The notes: generated from the sequence alone by a model not told the origin. Positions 53,347-62,660 are shown, counted from the stretch's first letter. The stretch: 64,000 nucleotides of DNA from Alicycliphilus sp. UBA6560 (GCA_002434305.1 DJJU01000011.1:124001-188000), one strand, 5' to 3'. Numbers and translations: made by a program.

Positions 53347-55518
53347 ATGCAAACCATCCGCTATGAACTCATCCCCGCGCAGAACGGCGACGGCCAGGTG
53401 GCGCTCATCACCTTCGACGAGCAGGGCTCACCCGTCAACACCATGTGCCGCCAGTGGCAGCAGGACCTGGCCGAGGCCACGGCCCGCGTGCTGGCCGACC
53501 ACGACCAGCTGGGCGATGCGCTCAAGGGCATCGTGCTGGTCTCGGCCAAGAGCAGCTTCTTCGCCGGCGCCGATCTGAAGGCCACCATGCGCTTGACCGA
53601 AGCCGACGCGCCCGCCGCGTTCGCCGAGATCGAACGCATGAAGAAGCACTTCCGCACGCTGGAAACGCTGGGCATCCCCGTCGTCGCATGCCTGAACGGC
53701 ACGGCCTTGGGGGGAGGCTGGGAGGTGGCGCTGATCGCCCACCACCGCATCGCCGTGAATGACGCCAAGATCCAGTTCGGCCTGCCCGAGGTGACGCTGG
53801 GCCTGATGCCCGGCGCCACCGGCATCACCAAGATGGTGCGGCTGCTGGGCCTGATGGGCGCGCAGCCCTACCTCCTGGAAGGCAAGCTGTTCAGCCCTGC
53901 CGAGGCGCAGCGCCTGGGCCTGGTGCATGCCCTGGTGGACGCGCCCGCGCAGCTGCTGCCCGCGGCGCTGACCCACATCGCCGACCACCCCCAGGCGCAG
54001 CAGCCGTGGGATGCCAAGGATTACAAGATGCCCGGCGGCACGCCCGCCAGCCCCAAGGTGGCCAACGCCCTGGTGGTGGCCCCGGCCATGCTCACCAAGA
54101 CCACCCGCGGGCGCTACCCGGCGCCCGAGGCCGCGCTGTCGGCCATGGTCGAGGGCGCGCTGGTGGACTACGACACGGCGCTGCGCATCGAAAGCCGCTA
54201 CCTCGCCCGCCTGATGACGGGCCAGGTGGCGCGCAACATGATCAGCACCTTCTTCTTCGACATGAACGCCATCAAGGCGGGCAAGTCGCGCCCTGCCGGT
54301 GTAGCGCGCTTCAAGCCGGCCAAGGTGGGTATCTTGGGCGCAGGGATGATGGGCGCGGGCATCGCCTGGTCGCAGGCCAGCCGGGGCATCGCCACCGTGC
54401 TCAAGGACGTGAGCGTGGAGAAGGCCGAAGCCGGCAAGGCCTACAGCGCCAAGCTGGCGCAGAAGCGCGTGGACAAGGGCGGCATGCAGCCTGAGGCCGC
54501 ACAGGCGCTGCTGGCGCGCATCACGCCCACGCAGGATGCCGCTGACCTGGCCGGCTGCGACCTCATCATCGAGGCCGTGTACGAGAACCGCGAGCTGAAG
54601 GCCCAGGTCACGCGCGAGGCCGAGCCGCAGCTGGCGCCGGGCGGCTTTTTTGCCAGCAACACCTCCACCCTGCCCATCACTGGCCTCGCCGAGGCCAGCA
54701 GCCGGCCAGAGAAGTTCATCGGCATCCACTTCTTCAGCCCCGTGGACAAGATGAAGCTGGTGGAAATCATCCGCGGCCGGCAGACCGACGACGAGACCGT
54801 CGCCCGCGCCTTCGACTACGTGCAGGCGCTGGGCAAGATCCCCATCGTGGTCAACGACTCGCGGGGCTTCTACACCAGCCGCACCTTCGGCACCTTCGTG
54901 ATGGAGGGCGCCGCCATGCTGGGCGAGGGCATCCCTGCCGCGGTGATCGAGAACGCCGCCATGCAGGCCGGCATGCCCGTGGGGCCGCTGGCGGTGCTGG
55001 ACGAGACGGCCCTCACCTTGAGCGTGCACGTGCTGGACCAGACGCGCGCCGACTGCGCCGCCGAGGGCAAGGTCTACGCCGCCACGCCGGGGGAGCTGCT
55101 GGTCGAGCGCATGGTCAAGGAGCTCAAACGCCCGGGACGCGCCGGCGGTGGCGGCTTCTACGACTATCCCGCCGGTGCAAAGAAGCACCTGTGGCCCGAG
55201 CTGCGCGGCCTGTTCGAGAAGTCCGGCGCGTCCTGGCAGCTGCAGGACGTGCAGGACCGACTGCTGTACCGCCAGGCCGTGGAGACGGCCCGCTGCCTGG
55301 CCGAGGGTGTGCTGACCAGCGTGCATGACGCCAACATCGGCTCCATCTTCGGCATCGGCTTCCCGGCCTGGACGGGCGGCGCCATGCAGTTCATCTACGG
55401 CACGGGCGTGCCCGCCTTCCTGCGGCGCGCGGACGAACTGGCCCAGCGCCACGGCGCCGGCTTCGCGCTGGACGCGCGGGCGCGCGCCGCCATCGAGCAG
55501 CACCAACCGCGCTACTGA
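53347..55518 (+). CDS. Bifunctional enoyl-CoA hydratase / 3-hydroxyacyl-CoA dehydrogenase (FadB/FadJ-like)
   Basis: Multifunctional beta-oxidation enzyme of 723 residues. The N-terminal crotonase domain has SSFFAGADLKA and GTALGGGWEVAL (oxyanion hole and acidic residues near PEVTLGLMPGATG). The NAD domain begins at VGILGAGMMGAGIAW near residue 325. The catalytic His is in IGIHFFSPVDKMKLVE, and the C-terminal 3HCDH repeat follows. It pairs with the thiolase to complete the cycle. GGGGAG precedes the ATG. A strong terminator ends the unit. Confidence 0.95.
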   Translation: MQTIRYELIPAQNGDGQVALITFDEQGSPVNTMCRQWQQDLAEATARVLADHDQLGDALKGIVLVSAKSSFFAGADLKATMRLTEADAPAAFAEIERMKKHFRTLETLGIPVVACLNGTALGGGWEVALIAHHRIAVNDAKIQFGLPEVTLGLMPGATGITKMVRLLGLMGAQPYLLEGKLFSPAEAQRLGLVHALVDAPAQLLPAALTHIADHPQAQQPWDAKDYKMPGGTPASPKVANALVVAPAMLTKTTRGRYPAPEAALSAMVEGALVDYDTALRIESRYLARLMTGQVARNMISTFFFDMNAIKAGKSRPAGVARFKPAKVGILGAGMMGAGIAWSQASRGIATVLKDVSVEKAEAGKAYSAKLAQKRVDKGGMQPEAAQALLARITPTQDAADLAGCDLIIEAVYENRELKAQVTREAEPQLAPGGFFASNTSTLPITGLAEASSRPEKFIGIHFFSPVDKMKLVEIIRGRQTDDETVARAFDYVQALGKIPIVVNDSRGFYTSRTFGTFVMEGAAMLGEGIPAAVIENAAMQAGMPVGPLAVLDETALTLSVHVLDQTRADCAAEGKVYAATPGELLVERMVKELKRPGRAGGGGFYDYPAGAKKHLWPELRGLFEKSGASWQLQDVQDRLLYRQAVETARCLAEGVLTSVHDANIGSIFGIGFPAWTGGAMQFIYGTGVPAFLRRADELAQRHGAGFALDARARAAIEQHQPRY

Positions 55519-55536
55519 AAGGAAAGGGGCGCAAAC

Positions 55537-55573
55537 AAAAAAGGGGACGGGCGCCAGGCCTGTCCCCTTTTTT
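55537..55573. terminator. Bidirectional terminator between FadB-like and S49 peptidase genes
   Basis: AAAAAAGGGGAC...GTCCCCTTTTTT gives a 12-bp arm on each side of a 13-base loop, with A and T tracts suited to both strands. Confidence 0.88.
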
Positions 55574-55594
55574 GCGCCTTGGGCGGCGCCCCGC

Positions 55595-56638
55595 TCAGCG
55601 CAGCCGGGGCACCTGCAGCGCGGCCATGGCCCTCATGGCGCTGGCACCCACGGCCGCGCCGAACTTGCGCACCAGGCGTTCGGCCACGTTGTCGCGGCGG
55701 GTGTAGTCGATGACCTCCTCGGCCTTGACCACTTCACGGGCCACGTAGTCCAGGTTGCCCAGCTGGTCGGCCAGGCCCATCTCCACGGCCTGCTGGCCGG
55801 TCCAGAACAGGCCGCTGAAGGTCTCGGGCGTCTCCTTCAACCGGTCGCCCCGCCCGGCCTTGACCACGGCGATGAACTGCTGGTGGATCTGGTCGAGCAT
55901 GGCCTGGGCGTACTCGCGCTGCTGCGCGCTCATGGGGCTGAAGGGGTCGAGGAAGCCCTTGTTCTCGCCCGCGGTGATCAGGCGCCGCTCCACGCCCAGC
56001 TTGTCCATGGTGCCGGTGAAGCCGAAGCCGTCCATCAGCACGCCGATGCTGCCCACGATGCTGGCCTTGTCCACGAAGATGCCGTCGGCTGCGGCGGCGA
56101 TGTAGTAGGCGGCCGACGCGCAGGTCTCCTCCACCACCGCGTACACCGGCTTGCCGTGCTTGGCCTTCAGCCGCACGATCTCGTCGTTGATGATGCCAGC
56201 CTGCACGGGGCTGCCGCCGGGCGAATTGATCAGCAGTACGACGGCCTGCGAGCCTGCGTCCTCGAAGGCGCTGCGCATGGCCGCGACGACGAACTCGGCG
56301 CTGGCCTCGGCGCCCGAGGCGATCTCGCCCTTGATGTCCACCACCGCCGTATGCGGGCCGCTTTTGGTCGTGCCGCTCAGGTCGCGCGAGGCCAGGGCCC
56401 AGGCCACCGCCGCCAGCAGGGCGATCCAGGCGAAGCGCCAGAAGATGCGCCAGCGGCGCGCGGCGCGCTGCTCGGCCACGGTGGCCAGCACCAGCTTTTC
56501 CAGCACCTGGCGTTCCCAGGCCGTACCCGGCGCGGCTGCGGCCGCTTCTTTTTTGATAGCTGCCTGCGTCCACAAGTCGGGCGCTGCAGGCTCATTGAGC
56601 TGCGAACCGTGGGGGTCTTGTCTGGGGGTGTCGGTCAT
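55595..56638 (-). CDS. sppA: S49-family signal peptide peptidase
   Basis: Inner-membrane serine protease of 347 residues, short SppA type. One transmembrane segment lies at about residues 66-84 (RFAWIALLAAVAWALA). The nucleophile is S175 in TCASAAYYIA, with K227 in GENKGFL as the likely general base. INSPGGSPVQAG forms the oxyanion strand. The cytoplasmic N-terminus (residues about 15-31) is encoded by a family I repeat. It degrades cleaved signal peptides or membrane fragments. It follows the Rieske ferredoxin and HAD genes in one minus-strand unit starting at rluC. Confidence 0.9.
   Translation of the reverse strand: MTDTPRQDPHGSQLNEPAAPDLWTQAAIKKEAAAAAPGTAWERQVLEKLVLATVAEQRAARRWRIFWRFAWIALLAAVAWALASRDLSGTTKSGPHTAVVDIKGEIASGAEASAEFVVAAMRSAFEDAGSQAVVLLINSPGGSPVQAGIINDEIVRLKAKHGKPVYAVVEETCASAAYYIAAAADGIFVDKASIVGSIGVLMDGFGFTGTMDKLGVERRLITAGENKGFLDPFSPMSAQQREYAQAMLDQIHQQFIAVVKAGRGDRLKETPETFSGLFWTGQQAVEMGLADQLGNLDYVAREVVKAEEVIDYTRRDNVAERLVRKFGAAVGASAMRAMAALQVPRLR
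56545..56592 (+). repeat. Family I palindromic element inside sppA, copy 14
   Basis: On the plus strand it reads CTTCTTTTTTGATAGCTGCC, TGCGTCCACAAGTCGGGCGC and TGCAGGCTC, antisense to sppA. It encodes NEPAAPDLWTQAAIKKE in the cytoplasmic tail. Its QAA phase matches that of copy 7. Confidence 0.75.
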
Positions 56639-56653
56639 GATGAAAACAGAGGT

Positions 56654-57043
56654 TCAGAACGCCAGGGGTTGCAGCAGGGGCGCAGTATGCCAGCGCACCA
56701 TGCCGCCCTCTTCCGACAGCCCGACCCGCACCAGGCCGCCCCGACAGGGGCCGCTGGCGCACTGGCCGGTGTCCGGCTGGTAGGCCGCGCCGTGCGTGGC
56801 GCACAGCAGCCAGCGGCCGCTGTCGTCGAAGAACTGGCCTTCCTGCCAGTCCATCTCCATGGGCACGTGGGTGCAGCGGTTCAGGTAGGCATGCACCTGG
56901 CCAGCGTAGCGGATGGCGAAGGCGCGCACGTGCTCGCCGGCATACAGCACGTCGAAGGCCACGGCGCGCCCGCCCTCGGTCAGCTCGCCGCTGGCGCACA
57001 GGGCAATGGCCTGGCTTGAGGTGCCGCCCTGCTGCTGATGCAT
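56654..57043 (-). CDS. Rieske-type [2Fe-2S] ferredoxin-like protein
   Basis: Small protein of 129 residues with a complete Rieske motif: CTHVPMEMDW (C-x-H) and CATHGAAYQ (C-x2-H) about 24 residues apart. It resembles NirD/BphF-type ferredoxins that pass electrons to oxygenases, but it has no adjacent oxygenase; the alpha subunit at 39144 is far away. ATG 57043 overlaps the HAD stop as TGATG. It is conserved between HAD phosphatase and SppA genes in related genomes as I recall; its function is unknown. Confidence 0.88.
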   Translation of the reverse strand: MHQQQGGTSSQAIALCASGELTEGGRAVAFDVLYAGEHVRAFAIRYAGQVHAYLNRCTHVPMEMDWQEGQFFDDSGRWLLCATHGAAYQPDTGQCASGPCRGGLVRVGLSEEGGMVRWHTAPLLQPLAF

Positions 57044-57711
57044 CAGGCGTTGCCCGCCATCCAGCCGTGCAGCTCGGCCACCGAGGCGGCCACGAACAGC
57101 GGCTGCAGCGCGGCGAAGCCCTCGGTGCTGTGCGCGCCGTAGGCCACGCCCACGCTGGCGCAACCGGCAGCGCGGGCCATCTCCAGGTCGTGCGTGGTGT
57201 CGCCGATCATCAGGGTGCGCTCCGGGGCCACGCCCAGCTCGGCCATCAGCTCGTGCAGCATCAGCGGGTGCGGCTTGCCGGCGGTCTCGTCGGCCGTGCG
57301 CGAGGCGTCGAACATGCCGCGCAGCTGCACCGCCTGCAGCACGTGGTCCAGCCCGCGGCGGCTCTTGCCAGTGGCCACGGCCAGCAGGTGGCCGGTTCCC
57401 TTCAGCGCATCCAGCAGCGGCAGCACGCCGTCGAACAGGCTGATGTCGTCCTGGTGCTTGAGGTAGTGGTAGCGGTAGCGGTTGGCCAGCTCTGTGTATT
57501 TCTCGCGCGGCACGTCCGGCGCGGCGTGGGCCAGGGCCTGGGGCAGCGCCATGCCGATGACCCAGGCGGCGGCCTCGCTGGTGGGCATGCGCCCGCCCAC
57601 GTCGCTCACCGCCTGCTGGATGGAGCGGGTGATGATGGCAGTGGAATCGAACAGCGTGCCGTCCCAGTCGAAGGCGATGAGGTCGAAGCGGCGGGGACGG
57701 GATACGGGCAT
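57043..57711 (-). CDS. HAD-superfamily hydrolase (phosphoglycolate phosphatase-like)
   Basis: Cytoplasmic phosphatase of 222 residues. Motif I FDWDGTLFDST (nucleophile and acid Asp), motif II VATGKSRRG, motif III Lys in AGKPHPLML, motif IV MIGDTTHDLEMA. It is similar to Gph/YieH-type enzymes; the natural substrate is not defined. ATG 57711 is preferred to TTG 57720. It lies nine bases after rluC and overlaps the ferredoxin gene by one base. Confidence 0.9.
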   Translation of the reverse strand: MPVSRPRRFDLIAFDWDGTLFDSTAIITRSIQQAVSDVGGRMPTSEAAAWVIGMALPQALAHAAPDVPREKYTELANRYRYHYLKHQDDISLFDGVLPLLDALKGTGHLLAVATGKSRRGLDHVLQAVQLRGMFDASRTADETAGKPHPLMLHELMAELGVAPERTLMIGDTTHDLEMARAAGCASVGVAYGAHSTEGFAALQPLFVAASVAELHGWMAGNA

Positions 57712-57720
57712 GTCAGTCAA

Positions 57721-58743
57721 TCAAACATTCGGTGGGGCCAGAAAGCCGACCAGCTCGGGCGGCAGCTCGGCGTGCAGGGTGACACGCTCGCCGCTGGCCG
57801 GGTGCTGGAACTGTAGCCGCCAGGCGTGCAGGAACATGCGCCTGAGGCCTTGCCGGGGCAGGCGGCGGTTCAGGTCGAAGTCGCCGTACTTGTCGTCGCC
57901 CACGATGCCGTGGCCGCTGCTGGCCAAGTGCACGCGGATCTGGTGCGTGCGCCCGGTCTTGATGGTCACCTCCAGAAGGCTCATGGCCGGCAGGCCCTGC
58001 AAGGGCCGGGCAGGCAGCTGGCTGCGCACCTTGACCAGCGTGAGCGCGCGCATGGCGTCCGGGTCGTCGGCCGTGGTCACGCGCACGCGGCGCTCGCCAT
58101 CCTCCTGCAGGTATTTGTGCAGCGGGGTGTCGATGACCTTCTTCGCGGCGGGCCACTGGCCGGCCACCAGGGCCAGGTAGGTCTTGCCGGTCTCGCGGCC
58201 GCGGAACTGCTCCTGCAGGTGGGTCAGCGCGCTGCGCCGCTTGGCCACCAGCAGGATGCCGGAGGTGTCTCGGTCCAGCCGGTGCACCAACTCCAGGAAT
58301 TTCGCCTGCGGCCGCGCCCGGCGCAGCTGCTCGATCACGCCGAAGCTCACGCCGCTGCCGCCGTGCACTGCCACGCCAGCCGGCTTGTCCAGGGCGATCA
58401 GGTGGTCGTCCTCCAGCAGAATGGGGAATTCGCGCGCCGGCGCGGCGCGCTCGCCCTCGGGCTGGACGCGCTCGGCCACGCGCACGGGGGGCAGCCGCAC
58501 CTGGTCCCCCTCGGCAACCCGGGCATCGGCGCTGGTGCGGCCGCGGTTCAGGCGCACCTCGCCGCTGCGGATGATGCGGTAGACGTGGGTCTTGGGCACG
58601 CCCTTCAGGTGGCGCACGAGAAAGTTGTCCAGACGCTGGCCGGCGGACTCGGCATCGACCTCGAGAATGCGTGCCGTCGGAGCGGGCGCTGGCTGGGGCG
58701 GGGAGCCATGCGTGGCCGATTTGCCCCCTATAATCTGTTTCAC
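57721..58743 (-). CDS. rluC: 23S rRNA pseudouridine synthase RluC
   Basis: Pseudouridine synthase of 340 residues, of the RluA/RluC family that modifies U955, U2504 and U2580 in E. coli 23S rRNA. The N-terminal S4 RNA-binding domain starts at QRLDNFLVRHLKGVPK. The catalytic Asp is in HRLDRDTSGILL, with TGRTHQIRVHLASSGH later. It is divergent from rne, as in E. coli, which supports the RluC name. A GTG start at 58743 is the best available. A TATAAT on the plus strand, probably for rne, lies within its first codons. Confidence 0.92.
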   Translation of the reverse strand: MKQIIGGKSATHGSPPQPAPAPTARILEVDAESAGQRLDNFLVRHLKGVPKTHVYRIIRSGEVRLNRGRTSADARVAEGDQVRLPPVRVAERVQPEGERAAPAREFPILLEDDHLIALDKPAGVAVHGGSGVSFGVIEQLRRARPQAKFLELVHRLDRDTSGILLVAKRRSALTHLQEQFRGRETGKTYLALVAGQWPAAKKVIDTPLHKYLQEDGERRVRVTTADDPDAMRALTLVKVRSQLPARPLQGLPAMSLLEVTIKTGRTHQIRVHLASSGHGIVGDDKYGDFDLNRRLPRQGLRRMFLHAWRLQFQHPASGERVTLHAELPPELVGFLAPPNV

Positions 58744-59369
58744 CTGCGCGACGAAAATGTAAGTGGTTGATTTTTCTTGAGTTTAAGGGACAAAACCCGG
58801 CTCGCCGCGCAGTTTGGTCAATGCCAACGGGCTTTGTACGCGCCACCCGCAGGTCCATGAGATGCCTGCACCGGCCCGCACGCCGCCCGGCGGGCTGACG
58901 CATCGAAACACTGAAACACGGAAATTCCAGGCCATCTCGCCCACCCCTCGCAGGGCCCGGCGGTTGGCGGATCAAAGCGAAATCATGTGGGTACTGTTGG
59001 CATGGATCGTGTCGCTGTGGCCGGGGCGCCAGCCCCTGCCGTGGGCACACATCAGGCCGCAAACGCCCGTCCGACAAGCGCCAGCAGCTCCGCTTTTCAT
59101 AGCATCGCTGCGCGACTTGCGCCTCGCCCCCATCCACGCGCCCCCTCGTTCACGCCTGCGCAGCTGAATTCCTCACGCCGCGCAGAGCCGTGCAGCGTCC
59201 CGGCCCTTCCTTTGTTTCGATGCGTCCGCCCCGGCATTGTTGGCTCGGTATGAGCCTGTGTGCTTGAGTGTGAGTCGATGCCGGTCCAGCGCCCCCCGCA
59301 GCCCTTTTTGGCAAATGCGGCGTGGCCCGTCCGGCAACGCATGGATTTGAATTACAAAGGAATCGCATC
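58744..59369 (+). other. Long rluC-rne intergenic region, probable rne leader
   Basis: 626 bp without a convincing gene. TATAAT at 58729-58734, within rluC, is the best -10 facing rne but lacks a -35. If used, the rne leader would be about 630 nt. Visible pieces: TTGG-TCAATG-CCAA near 58815, family I copy 15 at 59061-59105, and GGCTC-GGTAT-GAGCC at 59242-59256. In E. coli the rne leader mediates autoregulation by RNase E; by analogy this may too. Confidence 0.5.
59061..59105 (-). repeat. Family I palindromic element in rne leader, copy 15
   Basis: AAACGCCCGTCCGACAAGCG, CCAGCAGCTCCGCTTTTCAT, AGCA; one arm is degraded. Confidence 0.65.
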
Positions 59370-62300
59370 ATGAAGCGGATGCTCATCAACGCCACGCAGC
59401 CCGAGGAGCGGCGCCTGGCCATCGTGGACGGCCAGAAGCTGCTGGACTACGAGATCGAAATCGAAGGGCGCGAGCAGCGCAAGGGCAACATCTACAAGGC
59501 CGTGGTGACGCGCGTCGAGCCGTCGCTGGAAGCCTGCTTCGTCGATTACGGCGAGGACCGCCACGGCTTCCTGCCGTTCAAGGAAATCTCCAAGCAGTAT
59601 TTCGCCGAGGGCGTCTCGCCGAGCCAGGCGCGCATCAACGAGGTGATCCGCGAGGGCCAGGAACTCATCGTCCAGGTCGAGAAGGAAGAGCGCGGCAACA
59701 AGGGCGCGGCGCTGACCACCTTCATCAGCCTGGCCGGCCGCTACGTGGTGCTGATGCCCAACAACCCGCGCGGCGGCGGCGTGTCGCGCCGCATCGAGGG
59801 CGAGGACCGCGCCGAGCTCAAGGAGGCGATGGACCAGCTCGAGTACCCCAAGGGCATGTCCATCATCGCGCGTACCGCCGGCATCGGCCGCAGCGCGCCC
59901 GAGCTGCAGTGGGACCTGAACTACCTGCTCAAGCTCTGGAACGCCATTGACGGCGCGGCCAAGGCCGGCCGCGGCGCCTTCCTGATCTACCAGGAATCCA
60001 GCCTGGTGATCCGCGCCATCCGCGACTACTTCAACAGCGACATCGGCGACATCCTGATCGACACGGACGACATCTACGAGCAGGCGCAGCAGTTCATGGC
60101 GCACGTCATGCCCGAGCATGCCGCCCGCGTGAAGCGCTACCGCGACGACGCGCCGCTGTTCTCGCGCTTCCAGATCGAGCACCAGATCGAATCGGCCTAT
60201 TCGCGCACCGTGACCCTGCCCTCGGGCGGCGCCATCGTCATCGACCACACCGAGGCGCTGGTCAGCGTGGACGTGAACTCGGCCCGCGCCATCAAGGGCG
60301 GCGACATCGAGGAAACCGCCACCCGCACCAACCTGGAGGCCGCCGACGAGGTGGCGCGCCAGATGCGCCTGCGCGACCTGGGCGGCCTGATCGTCATCGA
60401 CTTCATCGACATGGAGGAATCGAAGAACCGCCGCGAGGTCGAGAACCGCCTGCGCGACGCGCTGCGCCAGGACCGCGCCCGCGTGCAGTTCGGCACCATT
60501 AGCAAGTTCGGCCTGATGGAGATGAGCCGCCAGCGCCTGAAGCCGTCCCTGTCCGAAGGCGCCCACATCCGCTGCCCGCTGTGCGATGGCACCGGCCACG
60601 TGCGCGACACGGAAGGCTTCTCGCTGCAGATGCTGCGCATGATCCAGGAAGAGTCCATGAAGGACAACACGGCCGCCGTGCACTGCCAGGTGCCGGTGGA
60701 GGTGGCCAGCTTCCTGCTGAACGAAAAGCGCACCGAGATCGCCAAGATCGAGCTCAAGCAGCGCGTTTCCGTGGTGCTGATCCCCAACAAGACGCTGGAG
60801 ACGCCGCACTACAAGCTCGAGCGCCTCAAGCACGACGACCCGCGCCTGGACGGCCTGGAAGCCAGCTACAAGCTGGCCGACGAGGCCGAGGAGCAGACGC
60901 ACATCACCCGCCGCTCGCAGGAGCCGACCAACAAGCAGACGCCCGTCATCAAGGGCGTGCTGCCCGACGCGCCCGCCCCGGTGGCCGAGCCGCGCCCGCA
61001 AGGCGCCAGCCAGCAGCCGCGCGGCAACGCCGCCGGCCGCACCGGCGGCCAGCAGCAGCCGCGTGCTGCCGCGCCCGCCCCGGCGGCGCGCCCGGCACCC
61101 GCACCGGCGCCGGAGCAGGGCTTCTTCGCCTGGCTCAAGAGCCTGTTCGGCCTGGGCCCCACGGCCGCCGCACCGGCCCCGGCCGTGCAGCCCGCGCCCC
61201 AGTCCGCCGCCCAGCCTGAAGGTGCCGCACGCAGCAGCGAAGGCCGCCGCGGCGGCGAACGCGGCCGTGGCGGCCGCGGTGGCCGTGGCGGCGAAGGCAG
61301 CCGCGACGCCAACAGCAACGGCAATGGCAGCGGCCAGGGCAACGGCGAAGGCCGCGGCCGCCGCGGCGAAGGCCGTGGCAATGGCGGCGAGGCCCGTGAA
61401 CCGGGCGAACTGCGCAACGGCCGTGGCGGCCGTGGTGGCCGCGAGCGCGGCGAACAGGTCGAGGGCGAAGGCCGCCGCGAGCCGCGCGAAGGCCGCGGCA
61501 GCCGCGAGCGCGCACCTGCCCAGGCCGGCGCCGCACTGCAAGATGGTTCGCTGGACGCGGCCCAGGCCACCCCGCTGGACGACGCGGGCAACGCCCAGCG
61601 CGGCGAGCGCGCGCCGCGTGGCGGTGAGCGCAATGGCGAGCGCGGCGAACGCAGCGGCGAACGCAGCGGCGAACGCCGCAGCCGCCGCGGCGAGCGCGGC
61701 CCGCGCACCATCGACGCCAACGCACCTGCCCCGGCCGCCGGCCAGGACTTCGTCGACACCGCGCCCCTGTCCGCCCTGCCCGACCTGGACCTGACGGCCC
61801 CGGCCGTCAGTGCCGGCGCGGCCCAGGACGCCAGCGCGCCCGAGGCGGCCGAGCCGCGCCGCGAGCGCCGCTCGCGCGACCGCTACGGCCGTGACCGCCG
61901 CGAGCGCGCACCGCGCACCGTGGATGCTGACGCCCCGCTGTCCGCCGAGCAGGACGAGAGCGCCGAGACGATGCTGGACATTGATCTGACCGCCGCCGGC
62001 ACCGCCCCCCAGGGCGCCGAGCAGCCGGCGCGCCGCAGCTACTTCAGCGCCCCCGCCGCCGAAGAAGCCGCACCCGCTCCGCAGGCCGCCGCCGTCCGCG
62101 AGGCCCTGCCCGTGCCGGCACCACCGGTCGAAGAAGTGGCAGCGCAAGCGCAGCCGGTCATGGGGGCCGAACCCCCTGCTCCCGCGCCCGCAGCTCCTGC
62201 TCCTGCTCCTGCACTGGCCCCTGTCGCAGCCGCACCGGTGGTCGCCCAGGCAGCCCCCAGCCCCGCGCCACAGGCCCAGGCCTTCGTGCTGCCCGTGGAC

Positions 62301-62522
62301 GACCTGGCCCAGATGGCCCAGGCCTCCGGCCTGCAGTGGGTGAACTCGGACGCGGACAAGATCGCCGCTGCCCAGGCCGCCATCGCTGCCGAGCCCGCTC
62401 CCGTGCACGTGCCGCGCGAACGGCCCCCGGTGCCGGTGCTGGACGAAGGCCCGCTGGTGTTGGTGGAAACCCGCCGCGACCTGCGCGAACTGCAACTACC
62501 GTTTGAGGGAACAACCCCCTGA
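59370..62522 (+). CDS. rne: Ribonuclease E
   Basis: Essential endoribonuclease and degradosome scaffold, 1050 residues. The catalytic half (1-530) has the S1 domain (GNIYKAVVTRVEPSLEACFV region), the two metal-binding Asp in VSVDVNSARA and IVIDFIDMEE, and the Zn-link CPLC. From about residue 530 the protein is low-complexity: Pro/Ala, then an Arg/Gly/Glu-rich RNA-binding region with RGG-type repeats. A module of PRT-DA-AP...DLDLTA type occurs twice (near residues 776 and 846). The C-terminus has the LVLVETRRDLREL motif. AAAGGA precedes ATG 59370. Confidence 0.97.
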   Translation: MKRMLINATQPEERRLAIVDGQKLLDYEIEIEGREQRKGNIYKAVVTRVEPSLEACFVDYGEDRHGFLPFKEISKQYFAEGVSPSQARINEVIREGQELIVQVEKEERGNKGAALTTFISLAGRYVVLMPNNPRGGGVSRRIEGEDRAELKEAMDQLEYPKGMSIIARTAGIGRSAPELQWDLNYLLKLWNAIDGAAKAGRGAFLIYQESSLVIRAIRDYFNSDIGDILIDTDDIYEQAQQFMAHVMPEHAARVKRYRDDAPLFSRFQIEHQIESAYSRTVTLPSGGAIVIDHTEALVSVDVNSARAIKGGDIEETATRTNLEAADEVARQMRLRDLGGLIVIDFIDMEESKNRREVENRLRDALRQDRARVQFGTISKFGLMEMSRQRLKPSLSEGAHIRCPLCDGTGHVRDTEGFSLQMLRMIQEESMKDNTAAVHCQVPVEVASFLLNEKRTEIAKIELKQRVSVVLIPNKTLETPHYKLERLKHDDPRLDGLEASYKLADEAEEQTHITRRSQEPTNKQTPVIKGVLPDAPAPVAEPRPQGASQQPRGNAAGRTGGQQQPRAAAPAPAARPAPAPAPEQGFFAWLKSLFGLGPTAAAPAPAVQPAPQSAAQPEGAARSSEGRRGGERGRGGRGGRGGEGSRDANSNGNGSGQGNGEGRGRRGEGRGNGGEAREPGELRNGRGGRGGRERGEQVEGEGRREPREGRGSRERAPAQAGAALQDGSLDAAQATPLDDAGNAQRGERAPRGGERNGERGERSGERSGERRSRRGERGPRTIDANAPAPAAGQDFVDTAPLSALPDLDLTAPAVSAGAAQDASAPEAAEPRRERRSRDRYGRDRRERAPRTVDADAPLSAEQDESAETMLDIDLTAAGTAPQGAEQPARRSYFSAPAAEEAAPAPQAAAVREALPVPAPPVEEVAAQAQPVMGAEPPAPAPAAPAPAPALAPVAAAPVVAQAAPSPAPQAQAFVLPVDDLAQMAQASGLQWVNSDADKIAAAQAAIAAEPAPVHVPRERPPVPVLDEGPLVLVETRRDLRELQLPFEGTTP

Positions 62523-62537
62523 GCGGCTGTGCCGCTT

Positions 62538-62615
62538 CCCCCTTCTCTCGCAAAGCTCGCGCTTTGCGGGAAGGGGGACGCTACCGGCGCTGCGGGGCGG
62601 CCCTTGCGCGGTGGC
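62538..62615 (+). repeat. Family II palindromic element, copy 2 (after rne)
   Basis: CCCCCTTC-TCT-CGCAAAGC-TCGC-GCTTTGCG-G-GAAGGGGG, then GCGGGGCGGCCCTTGCGCGG as in the copy at 45844. It lies 15 bp after the rne stop, in the same orientation relative to the upstream gene as copy 1, and could act as a 3'-end structure. Confidence 0.78.
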
Positions 62616-62660
62616 CGTTGGCCTGTGCCGCGCTCCCACATGCGCCGTAACAAGCGCAGG

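Noticed and set aside
53428..55506. A 692-codon open frame antisense to the FadB-like gene
   Set aside because: Its frame is explained by codon bias of the strongly conserved gene on the other strand.
59352..62495. A 1,047-codon open frame antisense to rne
   Set aside because: It mirrors the low-complexity Arg/Gly/Ala rne tail; composition is that of a third-position GC shadow.
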